Counted from the stretch's first letter, positions 1 through 8,092 are shown. The stretch is DNA of 14,341 bases from Parabacteroides sp. (GCA_020026285.1 JAHHQS010000102.1:1-14341); one strand, 5' to 3'. Program-made: numbers and translations. The notes: generated by a model from the sequence alone, not told the origin.

Positions 1-5
1 ATCTA

Positions 6-13
6 TATCTTTG
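6..13 (+). promoter_or_regulatory. -7 promoter box of the EamA transporter gene
   Basis: TATCTTTG matches the Bacteroidetes -7 consensus TAnnTTTG exactly. The expected -33 TTTG would lie just outside the window, so only half of the promoter can be checked. It would start transcription near position 20 and leave a leader of about 20 bases before the ATG at 42. Confidence 0.5.
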
Positions 14-41
14 TTTTGTTTTTTTAGATAAAAAAGTAGAA

Positions 42-911
42 ATGCCGAATTTTGTATATCATCTGATGGCCATATTTGTTGTGGCTGTGTGGGGAGTAAC
101 CTTTGTTTCCACCAAAGTTTTAATTAATTACGGACTATCTCCGCAAGAGATTTTTATACTTCGTTTTATCGTTGCCTATCTGGGTATTTGGTTGGTTTCT
201 CCTAAAAACATATTTGCAAAAAACAAGAAGGATGAATTTTTACTTTTTCTGGGTGGCCTGACAGGTGGTTCTCTTTATTTCCTGACAGAAAATACTGCTT
301 TGGGAATAACCCAGAGTACCAATGTCTCATTGATTATTTGTACGGCTCCTTTACTTACTACCATGCTTTCGGTCTTGTTTTATAAGGAAGAAAAGGTGAC
401 ACGTAAACTGCTGATTGGTTCTGTAATGGCTTTGTGCGGTGTCGGATTATTGGTGTTTAACGGAAGTTTCATCTTGAATATATCTCCTTTAGGCGATTTC
501 CTGACATTGCTGGCTGCTCTTGCCTGGGCTTTTTATTGCCTGGTGATAAGGAAAGTAGGAGATCGTTATCATTCGGTATTCATTACAAGAAAGGTCTTTT
601 TCTATGGTATTCTGACTTCACTGCCTATGTTCCTGATCAATTCCTGGCAATTCCCGTTGGAAGGACTTCTGAAACCGGTAGTATCGATGAATCTTCTTTT
701 CCTTAGTCTGGTAGCTTCGCTTGGATGTTTCCTGGCCTGGAATATCGTTGTGAAACATTTAGGAACTATCATAACGACTCATTATCTGTATCTTGATCCT
801 TTGTTTACTATAGTCTGCGCTTCGATTGTCTTGGGAGAGAAACTGACGGTTTTCTCTGCGGCAGGAATCATATTGATTCTATTCGGATTGATAATGGCTG
901 CCCGAAAATAA
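42..911 (+). CDS. EamA/DMT-superfamily inner-membrane transporter
   Basis: The 289-residue protein is almost wholly hydrophobic and reads as about ten membrane segments (roughly residues 5-22, 35-52, 65-82, 93-113, 123-140, 150-168, 185-200, 216-236, 245-263, 271-287), which is the usual length and topology of the drug/metabolite transporter superfamily. It consists of two tandem EamA halves of five segments each. The first helix carries the typical W-G-V-T-F motif (17-21), and the ends of both halves have the family's G-E-(K/E)-(L/V)-T-like turn (GEKLT 265-269). Members export small metabolites such as amino acids; the substrate cannot be read from the sequence. The ATG at 42 places the first helix right at the N terminus. 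The A-rich upstream stretch has no Shine-Dalgarno, as is normal in this phylum. It is transcribed alone and converges on cysK. Confidence 0.85.
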   Translation: MPNFVYHLMAIFVVAVWGVTFVSTKVLINYGLSPQEIFILRFIVAYLGIWLVSPKNIFAKNKKDEFLLFLGGLTGGSLYFLTENTALGITQSTNVSLIICTAPLLTTMLSVLFYKEEKVTRKLLIGSVMALCGVGLLVFNGSFILNISPLGDFLTLLAALAWAFYCLVIRKVGDRYHSVFITRKVFFYGILTSLPMFLINSWQFPLEGLLKPVVSMNLLFLSLVASLGCFLAWNIVVKHLGTIITTHYLYLDPLFTIVCASIVLGEKLTVFSAAGIILILFGLIMAARK

Positions 912-956
912 AAAAGGGATGGCGATTCTTCTTTTTACAAATCGGACATCCCATTT
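912..956. terminator. Hairpin between the convergent EamA gene and cysK
   Basis: Arms GGGATG (916-921) and CATCCC (947-952) pair perfectly. The inner bases GCGATT / AATCG extend the stem imperfectly. There is an A-run before and an AT-rich run after the stem, so it may serve both strands. It begins directly after the TAA of the transporter gene. Confidence 0.6.
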
Positions 957-976
957 ATTATTACAGAAATGAAAAA

Positions 977-1912
977 TCAATCTTTGTCAATAAAAAGAGT
1001 AGTAGACAAATAGCGCTCACCGGTATCCGGAAGAAGAACAACTATTCGCTTGCCTTTATTTTCTTCTAGCTGTGCTAATTGAATAGCAGCATATGCTGCT
1101 GCTCCGGAAGAGAAACCTACTAAAAGACCTTCGGCCTTACTCAGATCACGACTTGTCTGGATTGCATTTTCATTACTGACAGGAATAATCTGATCAACTA
1201 ATGAAGCGTCGTAATTCTGAGGAATAAAGTTGGCACCTATTCCCTGAATCTTATGTGGTCCTGCTTTCTGCCCGGAAAGAATAGCCGACGTTGCCGGTTC
1301 TACGGCTACAATCTGAATCTTCGGATTGTGTTTTTTCAGCCCCCTGGCAGTTCCGCTTAAAGTTCCACCTGTACCCACTCCGGCTACGAAAATATCCACT
1401 TTACCATCCGTATCTTTCCATATTTCTTCGGCAGTAGTCAGTTCGTGAGCCTTAGGATTTGCCGGATTATTAAATTGTTGCAGGATAATGGAGCCGGGAT
1501 TAGTCTCTTTTATCTCGTTTGCTTTGTTGACAGCACCAGCCATACCTTCGCTACCCGGAGTAAGAACCAGTTCTGCACCGAATGCTTTCAACAGATTCTG
1601 ACGTTCGATACTCATGGTTTCCGGCATAGTAAGAATTACTTTGTACCCTTTTACCGAAGCTACCCAAGCTAATCCTACTCCTGTGTTTCCACTAGTAGGT
1701 TCGATAATTAAAGCACCTGGTTTTAAAAGACCTTTTTCTTCAGCATCGGTAATCATGGAAAGTGCTGCTCTGTCTTTTACACTTCCACCCGGATTAAAAT
1801 ATTCAATTTTAGCAACAATTTCAGCTTTCAGATCCTTTAGTTTTGCTATTTGCTGCAATGAAAGTAAAGGTGTACTCCCGATTAATTCTGTAAGATCTTT
1901 CTTGATATTCAT
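977..1912 (-). CDS. cysK: Cysteine synthase A (O-acetylserine sulfhydrylase)
   Basis: This PLP enzyme makes L-cysteine and acetate from O-acetyl-L-serine and sulfide in the cytoplasm. The 311-residue protein has the whole fold-type II signature. These are the Schiff-base lysine K46 in NPGGSVKDRA (40-49), the substrate loop TSGNTG (73-78), the phosphate-binding GTGGTLSG (180-187), HKIQGIGANFIP (220-231), the GFSSGAA loop (266-272) and PDTGERYLST (295-304). Length and ends match CysK rather than cystathionine beta-synthase, because there are no CBS domains. I chose the ATG at 1912. An in-frame TTG at 1996 would add 28 residues with no counterpart in the family, and the promoter lies inside that extension. 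No cysE or other sulfur gene is adjacent. CysM is an alternative but fits less well. Confidence 0.93.
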   Translation of the reverse strand: MNIKKDLTELIGSTPLLSLQQIAKLKDLKAEIVAKIEYFNPGGSVKDRAALSMITDAEEKGLLKPGALIIEPTSGNTGVGLAWVASVKGYKVILTMPETMSIERQNLLKAFGAELVLTPGSEGMAGAVNKANEIKETNPGSIILQQFNNPANPKAHELTTAEEIWKDTDGKVDIFVAGVGTGGTLSGTARGLKKHNPKIQIVAVEPATSAILSGQKAGPHKIQGIGANFIPQNYDASLVDQIIPVSNENAIQTSRDLSKAEGLLVGFSSGAAAYAAIQLAQLEENKGKRIVVLLPDTGERYLSTTLFIDKD

Positions 1913-1967
1913 GGCAAATCGTAATTGTTTTATTATATAAATGTTAAAAAAGGAACTAATATGAAGA

Positions 1968-1996
1968 CAAAGATAATAATATTTATGTTTTAACAA
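1968..1996 (-). promoter_or_regulatory. Promoter of cysK
   Basis: On the minus strand, TATCTTTG (1975-1968) matches TAnnTTTG exactly. A TTG (1996-1994) lies 18 bases upstream as a weaker -33 box. Predicted start is near 1961, giving a leader of about 50 bases. Confidence 0.6.
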
Positions 1997-2033
1997 TGTT
2001 TGGATGGATTATATCTGAAAAATAACAACTTTT

Positions 2034-2057
2034 ATATGAAGCAGTCATACTTCATAT
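2034..2057. repeat. 8-bp inverted repeat upstream of the lipoprotein gene
   Basis: ATATGAAG (2034-2041) and CTTCATAT (2050-2057) are perfect inverted copies separated by 8 bases. The site lies in the 200-bp gap between cysK and the lipoprotein gene. It could be a regulator site for either gene, but arms of this size in AT-rich DNA can occur by chance. I see nothing else clear in the gap besides the cysK promoter. Confidence 0.35.
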
Positions 2058-2196
2058 TAAATTAATCTTTAATTTTGAACCGAATAGAGGAAAAATTCGG
2101 AAAAAACGAATCTCTTTCACTAGGATACTTTTTCGTAAGTCGTCAAGGCGAAAAAGAAATCAAATGCATTCCAAAAAAATAAAAATATAGATTTGT

Positions 2197-2946
2197 ATGA
2201 AGAGAAGTTCTGTTTTGTTGAGTGTGATTTTATCTTTATTTTCATTTATTTCCTGTTCTAATTCGGATGATGATGCTGATTTGTTTCCGGAAGGAACAGC
2301 TACATTGTATATGATGAATGAAGATAATGGGAAAACAATCTTGGGAAATTCGGATGTTTATATAACTAGAGGAGGAAACTTCACAAGTTCTCGTTATCCA
2401 GTATTTGATATGGGGCAGAAATCGGGCTTGAGTGATATCAAAATGCCGGATTTTGTAAATGCGGCACCTCAGGTTGCAGTACAACCGGGGAATGGTTATG
2501 TAATCTGCGATGGAGAAGATATACATTTGTTTGAAGAATCAGGTGAAAGAGCCATTGAAGAATCAGCATTGATTTATCGTGTTCGTGTAGACTCCTGGAT
2601 CAAGAAGGGAGATTCTATAACAGGAGCCAATGTCCGTTTCTTATTGAGTAAGCCTGAAAAAGATTATTTACCAATGTGGAACAGTACAGTGGGAACATTC
2701 GATATTAATCCAAGTACTGAAATTGATAAGCGTCCGACGGTGGATATAAAACTTCCGACATCCAATTCAAAGCATATAGAAGTTATTTTGGAAGGTGATG
2801 CAAATGAGGATCTAACTTATACGTTGACTAAAAATATTCTATCCTTCAAGTTGACAAGCTGGAATTTTCAGCCGGAATATACGGTGACTATCCGCTGCCA
2901 GCATATATTTACCAGAGTATTTATTAAAACGAAGTGGATGGGATAA
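2197..2946 (+). CDS. Uncharacterised lipoprotein, possibly DUF5036-like
   Basis: The 249-residue protein starts with two basic residues, a hydrophobic stretch and a lipobox ending FISC (C20). It is therefore a probable lipid-anchored protein. After the Cys comes S-N-S-D-D-D-A-D, an acidic run of the kind linked to surface export of lipoproteins in Bacteroidetes (the known export signal is an acidic motif shortly after the Cys). The rest is soluble and rich in beta-strand-like alternation, with no catalytic motif I recognise. The stretch around TATLYMMNEDNGKTILGNSD (residues 35-54) recalls the Bacteroides DUF5036 family, but this is from memory and should be tested by a domain search. It stands alone, convergent with dps. 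No Shine-Dalgarno precedes it, and its start abuts a -7-like box. Confidence 0.8.
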   Translation: MKRSSVLLSVILSLFSFISCSNSDDDADLFPEGTATLYMMNEDNGKTILGNSDVYITRGGNFTSSRYPVFDMGQKSGLSDIKMPDFVNAAPQVAVQPGNGYVICDGEDIHLFEESGERAIEESALIYRVRVDSWIKKGDSITGANVRFLLSKPEKDYLPMWNSTVGTFDINPSTEIDKRPTVDIKLPTSNSKHIEVILEGDANEDLTYTLTKNILSFKLTSWNFQPEYTVTIRCQHIFTRVFIKTKWMG

Positions 2947-2970
2947 AATCATTTAAAAGTCTGTGAATAG

Positions 2971-3013
2971 AAAAAGGTCTCAATCGTATTTATCATACTG
3001 CTGAGACCTTTTT
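2971..3013. terminator. Bidirectional terminator between the lipoprotein gene and dps
   Basis: A perfect 12-bp stem, AAAAAGGTCTCA (2971-2982) with TGAGACCTTTTT (3002-3013), has an A-run at one end and a T-run at the other, so it is a rho-independent terminator on both strands. The loop can pair further (GTAT 2986-2989 with ATAC 2995-2998). It lies between two convergent genes. Confidence 0.9.
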
Positions 3014-3068
3014 CGTGATTCAGACTCATGTGTTTTACGTAAGTCTTCCTATTATTCTTGAGGTTGGT

Positions 3069-3560
3069 TTATTTCTGGCAGACATCGTTTGCAGAGTAGG
3101 CAACAAGCATCCAGACTAATTTTTCCTGTTCTCTTAAATAATCGCCCATCATGGCAACAGTTGATTCGTCACCGGCTTCTGAAGCTGCAGCCATAACCTT
3201 GCGTTCTTCGCCAATCAGATAACCTAGTGTATCCAACAGATTCTTTACAGCCTTGTCTGCACAAGAAACATCTGAAACTTCCTGTAATTTAGCAACCTTT
3301 AAATAATCACTGAATTTGTTATCTGGCTGACCTCCTAACATCAGGATACGTTCTGCAATTTCGTCTACTTTTTCAGCTACATCGTCGTACATGCTTTCGA
3401 ATTTGCTGTGGAGAACAAAGAAACCGTGTCCTTTGATGTTCCAGTGAAAACCACGAAGATTCGTATAGAATATCTGATAGTCGGCTAATAACTGTTTCAA
3501 ACCTGCTACTACGTTAGCAACTGCTGATTCGTTCAAGTGGATGTAATCTAATGTTCTCAT
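3069..3560 (-). CDS. dps: Dps-family ferritin-like DNA-protection protein
   Basis: Dps proteins form 12-subunit shells that oxidise Fe(II) with peroxide and store it as ferric mineral, shielding DNA during oxidative stress or starvation. The 163-residue protein has the family's FHWNIKG motif (38-44). The inter-subunit ferroxidase ligands line up with those of E. coli Dps (H51, H63, D67, D78, E82): here H39, H51, E55, D66 and E70, with identical spacing and one conservative Asp-to-Glu change. The N terminus is short and lacks the lysine-rich tail that some Dps use for DNA binding, so DNA binding is uncertain. It is monocistronic, with a near-ideal promoter and a palindrome around the -33 box. 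In Bacteroides dps is known to be under OxyR control; I cannot show an OxyR site here. Confidence 0.93.
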   Translation of the reverse strand: MRTLDYIHLNESAVANVVAGLKQLLADYQIFYTNLRGFHWNIKGHGFFVLHSKFESMYDDVAEKVDEIAERILMLGGQPDNKFSDYLKVAKLQEVSDVSCADKAVKNLLDTLGYLIGEERKVMAAASEAGDESTVAMMGDYLREQEKLVWMLVAYSANDVCQK

Positions 3561-3604
3561 AATTTCTATTTTTATTTGTTTATACTTTTTCTTTTTCTGT
3601 ATTG

Positions 3605-3636
3605 CAAATATAAGCTATATATAAGTACCTGTCAAA
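3605..3636 (-). promoter_or_regulatory. Promoter of dps
   Basis: On the minus strand TTTG (3636-3633), 20 bases, then TATATTTG (3612-3605) is a full match to the Bacteroidetes consensus. The start would be near 3598, leaving a leader of about 40 bases. Confidence 0.75.
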
Positions 3637-3653
3637 CAGATAATTTATATATA
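3616..3653. promoter_or_regulatory. Palindrome centred on the dps -33 box (putative operator)
   Basis: TATATATAA (3616-3624) and TTATATATA (3645-3653) are perfect inverted arms. Their centre, 3634.5, coincides with the centre of the -33 TTTG at 3633-3636. A smaller palindrome, ATAGA-A-TCTAT (3661-3671), lies further upstream. The arms consist only of A and T, so chance is a real alternative. Confidence 0.4.
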
Positions 3654-3806
3654 CTGATAGATAGAATCTATAATGTCAGGAGCAGGAAGGTGGTTACGAT
3701 AAATTGACAAATTTTATTAAGGGGATTGGAGTATACAATGTGCGTTTAGCTGTGTTTAAATACGGGAAATGGTCATCTTTGGTATATCAATTATTTGATA
3801 AAACGC

Positions 3807-3843
3807 AAAACAGTCGGATGATTTAGAACCACCCGACTGTTTT
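3807..3843 (-). terminator. Terminator of the mutA-mutB operon
   Basis: The arms AAAACAGTCGG (3807-3817) and CCGACTGTTTT (3833-3843) pair perfectly. On the minus-strand RNA the stem extends inward by three more pairs including one G-U, leaving a 9-base loop. It ends in a U-rich run on the minus strand and lies about 25 bases past the mutB stop. Confidence 0.85.
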
Positions 3844-3868
3844 AATAATTATTGATTGGGAAAATCAA

Positions 3869-6016
3869 TTAGTCTTCTAATAAGATTTCCATAATCTGCC
3901 ATGCAGCCTTGGCTACTGAAGAACCTGGACCGAAGATAGCAGAAACACCTGCTTTGTAAAGGAAGTCGTAATCCTGTGCAGGGATAACACCTCCTGCAAT
4001 GATGATGATATCTTCACGACCTAATTTCTTCAATTCTGCAATAACCTGAGGGATTAAAGTCTTGTGACCAGCAGCCAGTGAAGAAACACCCAAAACATGA
4101 ACATCGTTTTCTACAGCTTGACGAGCAGCTTCGGCCGGAGTCTGGAACAAAGGTCCCATATCAACGTCGAATCCGCAATCTGCATAACCTGTAGCAACAA
4201 CTTTTGCACCACGGTCGTGTCCGTCCTGACCCATCTTGGTGATCATGATACGAGGCTGACGACCTTCTTTCTTAGCAAACTCAGCAGTCAGGCGACAAGC
4301 CTTTTCAAAGTCTGCATCTTTTTTAGTTTCTGATGAATACACGCCTGAAATAGTTCTAATGATTGCTTTATAACGACCTGCAACGGCTTCGCAAGCATCT
4401 GATATTTCGCCCAATGATGCGCGTAATCCAGCAGCTTTGACAGCCAAGTCAAGCAGGTTACCTTTCTTAGTCTTTGCACATTCAGTGATGTCTGCCAAAG
4501 CTTTCTTCACAGCTTCTTCATCACGGTTAGCACGTAGTTTATTCAATAATTCGATCTGTTCGTTACGAACGGCTGTATTATCAATTTCAAGAATATCAAT
4601 AGGATCTTCTTTTTCCAAACGATACTTGTTAACACCAACAATTGTCTGAATACCAGAGTCGATACGAGCCTGTGTACGAGCTGCTGCTTCTTCGATACGC
4701 ATCTTTGGCAGACCTGTTTCGATAGCTTTAGCCATACCACCCATGCTTTCTACTTCCTGAATCAAAGCCCAGCCTTTATGTACTAATTCGTTAGTCAGAC
4801 TTTCTACATAGTAAGAACCACCCCATGGGTCAATCTGCTTGCAGACTTTAGTTTCTTCCTGAATATAGATCTGAGTGTTACGAGCAATACGAGCAGAGAA
4901 GTCTGTTGGCAAAGCAATCGCTTCGTCCAATGCATTTGTATGCAAAGACTGAGTATGACCTAATGCTGCAGCCATAGCTTCAATACAAGTACGACCAACG
5001 TTATTGAATGGATCCTGTTCTGTTAAAGACCAACCTGAAGTTTGGCAGTGGGTACGCAATGTCAAAGATTTAGGATTCTTAGCACCGAAACTCTTAACAA
5101 TCTTAGCCCACAACATACGCGCTGCACGCATTTTGGCAATTTCCATAAAGTGATTTGTGCCTATTGCCCAGAAGAATGATAAACGAGGAGCGAATTTATC
5201 AATATCAATACCTGCATTAACACCAGCACGAAGATATTCCAAACCATCACACAATGTGTAAGCCATTTCGATATCAGCAGTTGCACCAGCTTCCTGCATA
5301 TGATAACCGGAAATAGAGATGGAGTTGAATTTAGGCATCTTCTGAGAAGTGTATTCAAAGATATCAGCGATAATACGCATAGAGAACTCTGGTGGGTAAA
5401 TATATGTATTACGAACCATGAACTCTTTCAAAATATCATTCTGAATAGTTCCGGCCATTTCTTCCAGTTTAGCTCCTTGTTCCAAACCTGCATTAATATA
5501 GAAAGCCATGATAGGAAGAACGGCACCGTTCATTGTCATGGAAACTGACATCTTGTTCAAAGGAATACCATCGAACAAAACTTTCATGTTTTCCAGCGAA
5601 CAGATAGAAACACCTGCCTTACCAACGTCACCAACTACACGTTCGTTGTCGGCATCGTAACCACGGTGAGTAGCCAAGTCGAATGCTACAGACAAACCTT
5701 TCTGACCAGAAGCCAGGTTACGACGATAGAAAGCATTTGATTCTTCAGCTGTTGAGAATCCTGCATACTGACGGATTGTCCAAGGACGAAGTGGATACAT
5801 GGCACTGTACGGACCACGTAAGAAAGGAGGAAGACCTGATACATAATTCAAATGTTCCATTCCTTCCAAATCTTCTTTTGTATAAACCGGTTTCACTTCA
5901 ATGTGTTCCGGTGTTTTCCAATTGGCTTTAATGCCATTGGCTTTTACCCATTCTGCAACGTTCGAAGCAGCAAAACCGGTATTTTTAATATCTATATCTT
6001 TAAAATTAGGTCTCAT
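3869..6016 (-). CDS. mutB: Methylmalonyl-CoA mutase, catalytic B12-binding large subunit
   Basis: This subunit interconverts succinyl-CoA and (R)-methylmalonyl-CoA by adenosylcobalamin radical chemistry. In Bacteroidales this serves propionate formation from succinate. The 715-residue protein has the TIM-barrel mutase domain (about 60-560), with [14 protein letters not shown] (74-87; Y74 matches the radical-site Tyr89 of the Propionibacterium enzyme), GYHMQEAGA (237-245; H239 is the conserved active-site His) and the mutase signature starting RIARNTQ (376-382). The C-terminal cobalamin domain (about 588-715) carries the base-off motif D598-x-H600-x-x-G603 with H600 as cobalt ligand, SxL at 645-647 and GG at 675-676. 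All key residues are present, so this is the active chain. It follows mutA after 41 bases in one operon. There is no Shine-Dalgarno; the start is preceded by ATT. Confidence 0.97.
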   Translation of the reverse strand: MRPNFKDIDIKNTGFAASNVAEWVKANGIKANWKTPEHIEVKPVYTKEDLEGMEHLNYVSGLPPFLRGPYSAMYPLRPWTIRQYAGFSTAEESNAFYRRNLASGQKGLSVAFDLATHRGYDADNERVVGDVGKAGVSICSLENMKVLFDGIPLNKMSVSMTMNGAVLPIMAFYINAGLEQGAKLEEMAGTIQNDILKEFMVRNTYIYPPEFSMRIIADIFEYTSQKMPKFNSISISGYHMQEAGATADIEMAYTLCDGLEYLRAGVNAGIDIDKFAPRLSFFWAIGTNHFMEIAKMRAARMLWAKIVKSFGAKNPKSLTLRTHCQTSGWSLTEQDPFNNVGRTCIEAMAAALGHTQSLHTNALDEAIALPTDFSARIARNTQIYIQEETKVCKQIDPWGGSYYVESLTNELVHKGWALIQEVESMGGMAKAIETGLPKMRIEEAAARTQARIDSGIQTIVGVNKYRLEKEDPIDILEIDNTAVRNEQIELLNKLRANRDEEAVKKALADITECAKTKKGNLLDLAVKAAGLRASLGEISDACEAVAGRYKAIIRTISGVYSSETKKDADFEKACRLTAEFAKKEGRQPRIMITKMGQDGHDRGAKVVATGYADCGFDVDMGPLFQTPAEAARQAVENDVHVLGVSSLAAGHKTLIPQVIAELKKLGREDIIIIAGGVIPAQDYDFLYKAGVSAIFGPGSSVAKAAWQIMEILLED

Positions 6017-6057
6017 AATGTTTGTTTTTTAGAGTAACTCTGTGTTTGATTGAATGG

Positions 6058-7932
6058 TTAAATACCAAGTTTAGTACTGAAAGATTGTAATGTTTCCAAA
6101 ACATTACTTCTTACATTAATAAACTGATCGATACCCTGAGCTTTCAAGTCTTCCATACAAGCTGGAGCACCTGCAACAACAAACTGAGCACGACCGTCAA
6201 GAGCCTTGAATGCAGCTGGAGCTAATTCTGCGTATTCATCATCGCTTGAACATAAAACGACGATATCAGCACCTGCTTTAAGAGCTGCTTCAACACCTGC
6301 TTCAACTGTATCAAATCCTAAATTATCGATAGTTTTATAACCTGCACATGCAAAGAAGTTACAAGAGAATTGAGAACGAGCCAGACGCATAGCCAGATTT
6401 CCTATAGTAAGCATAAATGCTTTAGGTGTCTTGTCATTCTTTTCTGTAGCCAAACGTAATGCTTCAAATTGAGACGCTCCACGATCAAAATTTAATGTGG
6501 AAATCTTTTCTTCTGAACATTTACCTGAACAACAAGAGTGATTGTCTTGACCGTATGTAACTCTTTCATTATTTAATTTTTCAACGGCGGTTTCTGAGAA
6601 ATTAGGGAACTGGTTGGTTCCTAATAGGGCTTCACGACGGGTAGCAACTGCTTTATGGCGTGCTTCGTTAGAAGCATTAACAGCATTTTGGATTTCTCCA
6701 GCATTGGCTTGAGCGCCAAAACCTCCTTTTTCTTCAGTTTCAAGGAATAACTTCCAGGCTACGTCAGCGATGGAGTTCGTAAATACTTCAACTGTATATG
6801 AACCTGCTGCCGGGTCAACCACTTTATCGAAATGAGATTCTTCTTTCAAAAGTAATTGCTGGTTACGAGCAATACGTTCTGAAAAATCATCAGGAGTTTC
6901 AAATGCTTCATCAAAAGGACGAACTGTGATTGAATCAACTCCTGCTAAAGCTGCAGACATTGTTTCAGTTTGCGAACGTAGCAAGTTAACATGTGCATCA
7001 TAAAGAGTCATGTTCCATTTTGAAGTTTGTGCATGAGCTGTCATCTTGCAAGAACATTCACAAGCAGGTTTATAAGCTGCTACAATTTCAGCCCATAACC
7101 AGCGTGCAGCACGGAATTTTGCAATTTCCATGAAGTAGTTGGCACTGATTCCGAAATTGAATTTAATTCTTTTGGCAACTTCGTCTACAGAATAACCTGC
7201 ATCGGTAAATTTGGCTAATAATTCGTTACCCCAAGCTAAAGCGAAACCTAATTCTTGTGAAATATAAGCACCTGCATCATTAAATTCGAATGCATTTACT
7301 GCTAATACTTTATATTTTGGAAGAGCTTTTGCTGCTTCTAAAACCGGTTTTGCCTCTTCTATCCAATTTTCATCCTTATGTCCATTTAGCAATGGTCTTT
7401 TGAATGAATCATAATTTACAGAACCGTAACATTTGTCTAAATCAATACCTCTGGATGTAAAATATTCTGCTAGAAGTTTTATTAGTTCGGCAGCTTTTTT
7501 ATTACAAGTCTTGAAGTTTAATTCAACGCAGTCAGGATAAATATCATTCAAAAGTGTTGCAATATTTTCTGCGTTAACCTCGTTCCCTTTTATTACAAAT
7601 CCCAAAGAAGTTACACCTTTTCCAAGGATGTCTAAAGCTTTTTTATTGGCTTCTTTACAACATGTAACATTGATGTTTTGACGAACTTTCCAGTCATTGT
7701 CTTTCTTGGTTCCACGTACATAAGGAAATTCTCCAGGAAGAGATGTAGTTGTTTTTAAATTCTCCAGATCTTCCAAACGATAAAACGGATTTGCATTAAA
7801 GCCTTCACCCGTTTTCCATACGAGCTTTTTCTCAAACGGTGCGCCTTTAAGGTCGGCCGTAATTTTCGCCATCCACGCTTCGGTTGAGACGGGTTCGAAT
7901 TCTGAGAAAAGTTTTTCTTTTTGTTCTGCCAT
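6058..7932 (-). CDS. mutA: Methylmalonyl-CoA mutase, non-catalytic small subunit
   Basis: This is the structural partner of MutB in the alpha-beta heterodimer. The 624-residue chain keeps the mutase barrel (about 40-430), including YFMEIAKFRAARWLWAEI (266-283) and ERIARNQQLLLKEE (352-365) with DPAAGSY (373-379). Its C-terminal cobalamin-like domain (about 500-624) lacks the D-x-H-x-x-G motif, so it cannot bind B12 in the base-off mode, as expected of MutA. Length is close to the 638 residues of the Propionibacterium protein. It has two cysteine clusters, C291/C293/C295 in the barrel and C467/C468/C472 in the linker between domains, which I cannot explain from the family. The gene is first in the operon. 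Its promoter lies about 70 bases upstream, back to back with that of tRNA-Glu. Confidence 0.96.
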   Translation of the reverse strand: MAEQKEKLFSEFEPVSTEAWMAKITADLKGAPFEKKLVWKTGEGFNANPFYRLEDLENLKTTTSLPGEFPYVRGTKKDNDWKVRQNINVTCCKEANKKALDILGKGVTSLGFVIKGNEVNAENIATLLNDIYPDCVELNFKTCNKKAAELIKLLAEYFTSRGIDLDKCYGSVNYDSFKRPLLNGHKDENWIEEAKPVLEAAKALPKYKVLAVNAFEFNDAGAYISQELGFALAWGNELLAKFTDAGYSVDEVAKRIKFNFGISANYFMEIAKFRAARWLWAEIVAAYKPACECSCKMTAHAQTSKWNMTLYDAHVNLLRSQTETMSAALAGVDSITVRPFDEAFETPDDFSERIARNQQLLLKEESHFDKVVDPAAGSYTVEVFTNSIADVAWKLFLETEEKGGFGAQANAGEIQNAVNASNEARHKAVATRREALLGTNQFPNFSETAVEKLNNERVTYGQDNHSCCSGKCSEEKISTLNFDRGASQFEALRLATEKNDKTPKAFMLTIGNLAMRLARSQFSCNFFACAGYKTIDNLGFDTVEAGVEAALKAGADIVVLCSSDDEYAELAPAAFKALDGRAQFVVAGAPACMEDLKAQGIDQFINVRSNVLETLQSFSTKLGI

Positions 7933-7974
7933 AATATTAGTTGTTAATTAAACTGGTATCAGTATTATTTATAA

Positions 7975-7993
7975 TAGTTTAGTGTTAAAACTA
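7975..7993. repeat. Small inverted repeat in the mutA leader
   Basis: TAGTTT (7975-7980) and AAACTA (7988-7993) form a 6-bp stem with a 7-base loop right at the predicted 5' end of the mutA transcript. It is too short to be a cobalamin riboswitch. It may only reduce decay of the mRNA or be chance. Confidence 0.3.
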
Positions 7994-8004
7994 CTATCGA
8001 CTCA

Positions 8005-8034
8005 CAAAGTTATAAGAAAAAAATTCTCTACAAA
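8005..8034 (-). promoter_or_regulatory. Promoter of mutA-mutB
   Basis: On the minus strand TTTG (8034-8031), 18 bases, then TAACTTTG (8012-8005) fit the Bacteroidetes consensus. The start would be near 7998, about 65 bases before the mutA ATG. Confidence 0.65.
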
Positions 8035-8038
8035 ATAA

Positions 8039-8068
8039 TTTGAGATATTAAAATAATCATTACTTTTG
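8039..8068 (+). promoter_or_regulatory. Promoter of tRNA-Glu
   Basis: TTTG (8039-8042), 18 bases, then TACTTTTG (8061-8068) followed by the GC-containing CATCCGTG. The tRNA begins about 18 bases past the expected start. Its -33 box lies only 4 bases from the -33 box of the divergent mutA promoter. Confidence 0.7.
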
Positions 8069-8092
8069 CATCCGTGTAGAGGATAATTTGAT

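Larger units (their letters stand above)
3561..3868. other. Intergenic region between dps and mutB
   Basis: These 308 bases contain the dps promoter with its palindromes at the dps side and the mutB terminator at the other. The middle (about 3672-3780) has no convincing ORF or hairpin. A small inverted repeat, TATCAA (3785-3790) / TTGATA (3795-3800), lies just beyond the terminator and may act as a second, weaker stem. Confidence 0.6.

Noticed and set aside
1913..1996. Longer cysK from an in-frame TTG at 1996
   Set aside because: The extra 28 residues do not fit the family and overlap the promoter; the ATG at 1912 gives a standard N terminus.
3704..3739. TTGACA and TATACAAT resembling an E. 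coli sigma-70 promoter
   Set aside because: The spacing is 22 bases, no gene follows on that strand, and Bacteroidetes housekeeping promoters use TTTG / TAnnTTTG.
4097..5931. Several ORFs of 60-80 codons antisense to or out of frame with mutB
   Set aside because: They lie wholly inside a well-conserved gene, have no family resemblance, no leader signals and biased composition expected of shadow frames.
7933..8004. Possible cobalamin riboswitch before mutA
   Set aside because: The leader is only about 65 bases, far below the size of a cobalamin riboswitch, and no B12-box-like conserved core is visible.
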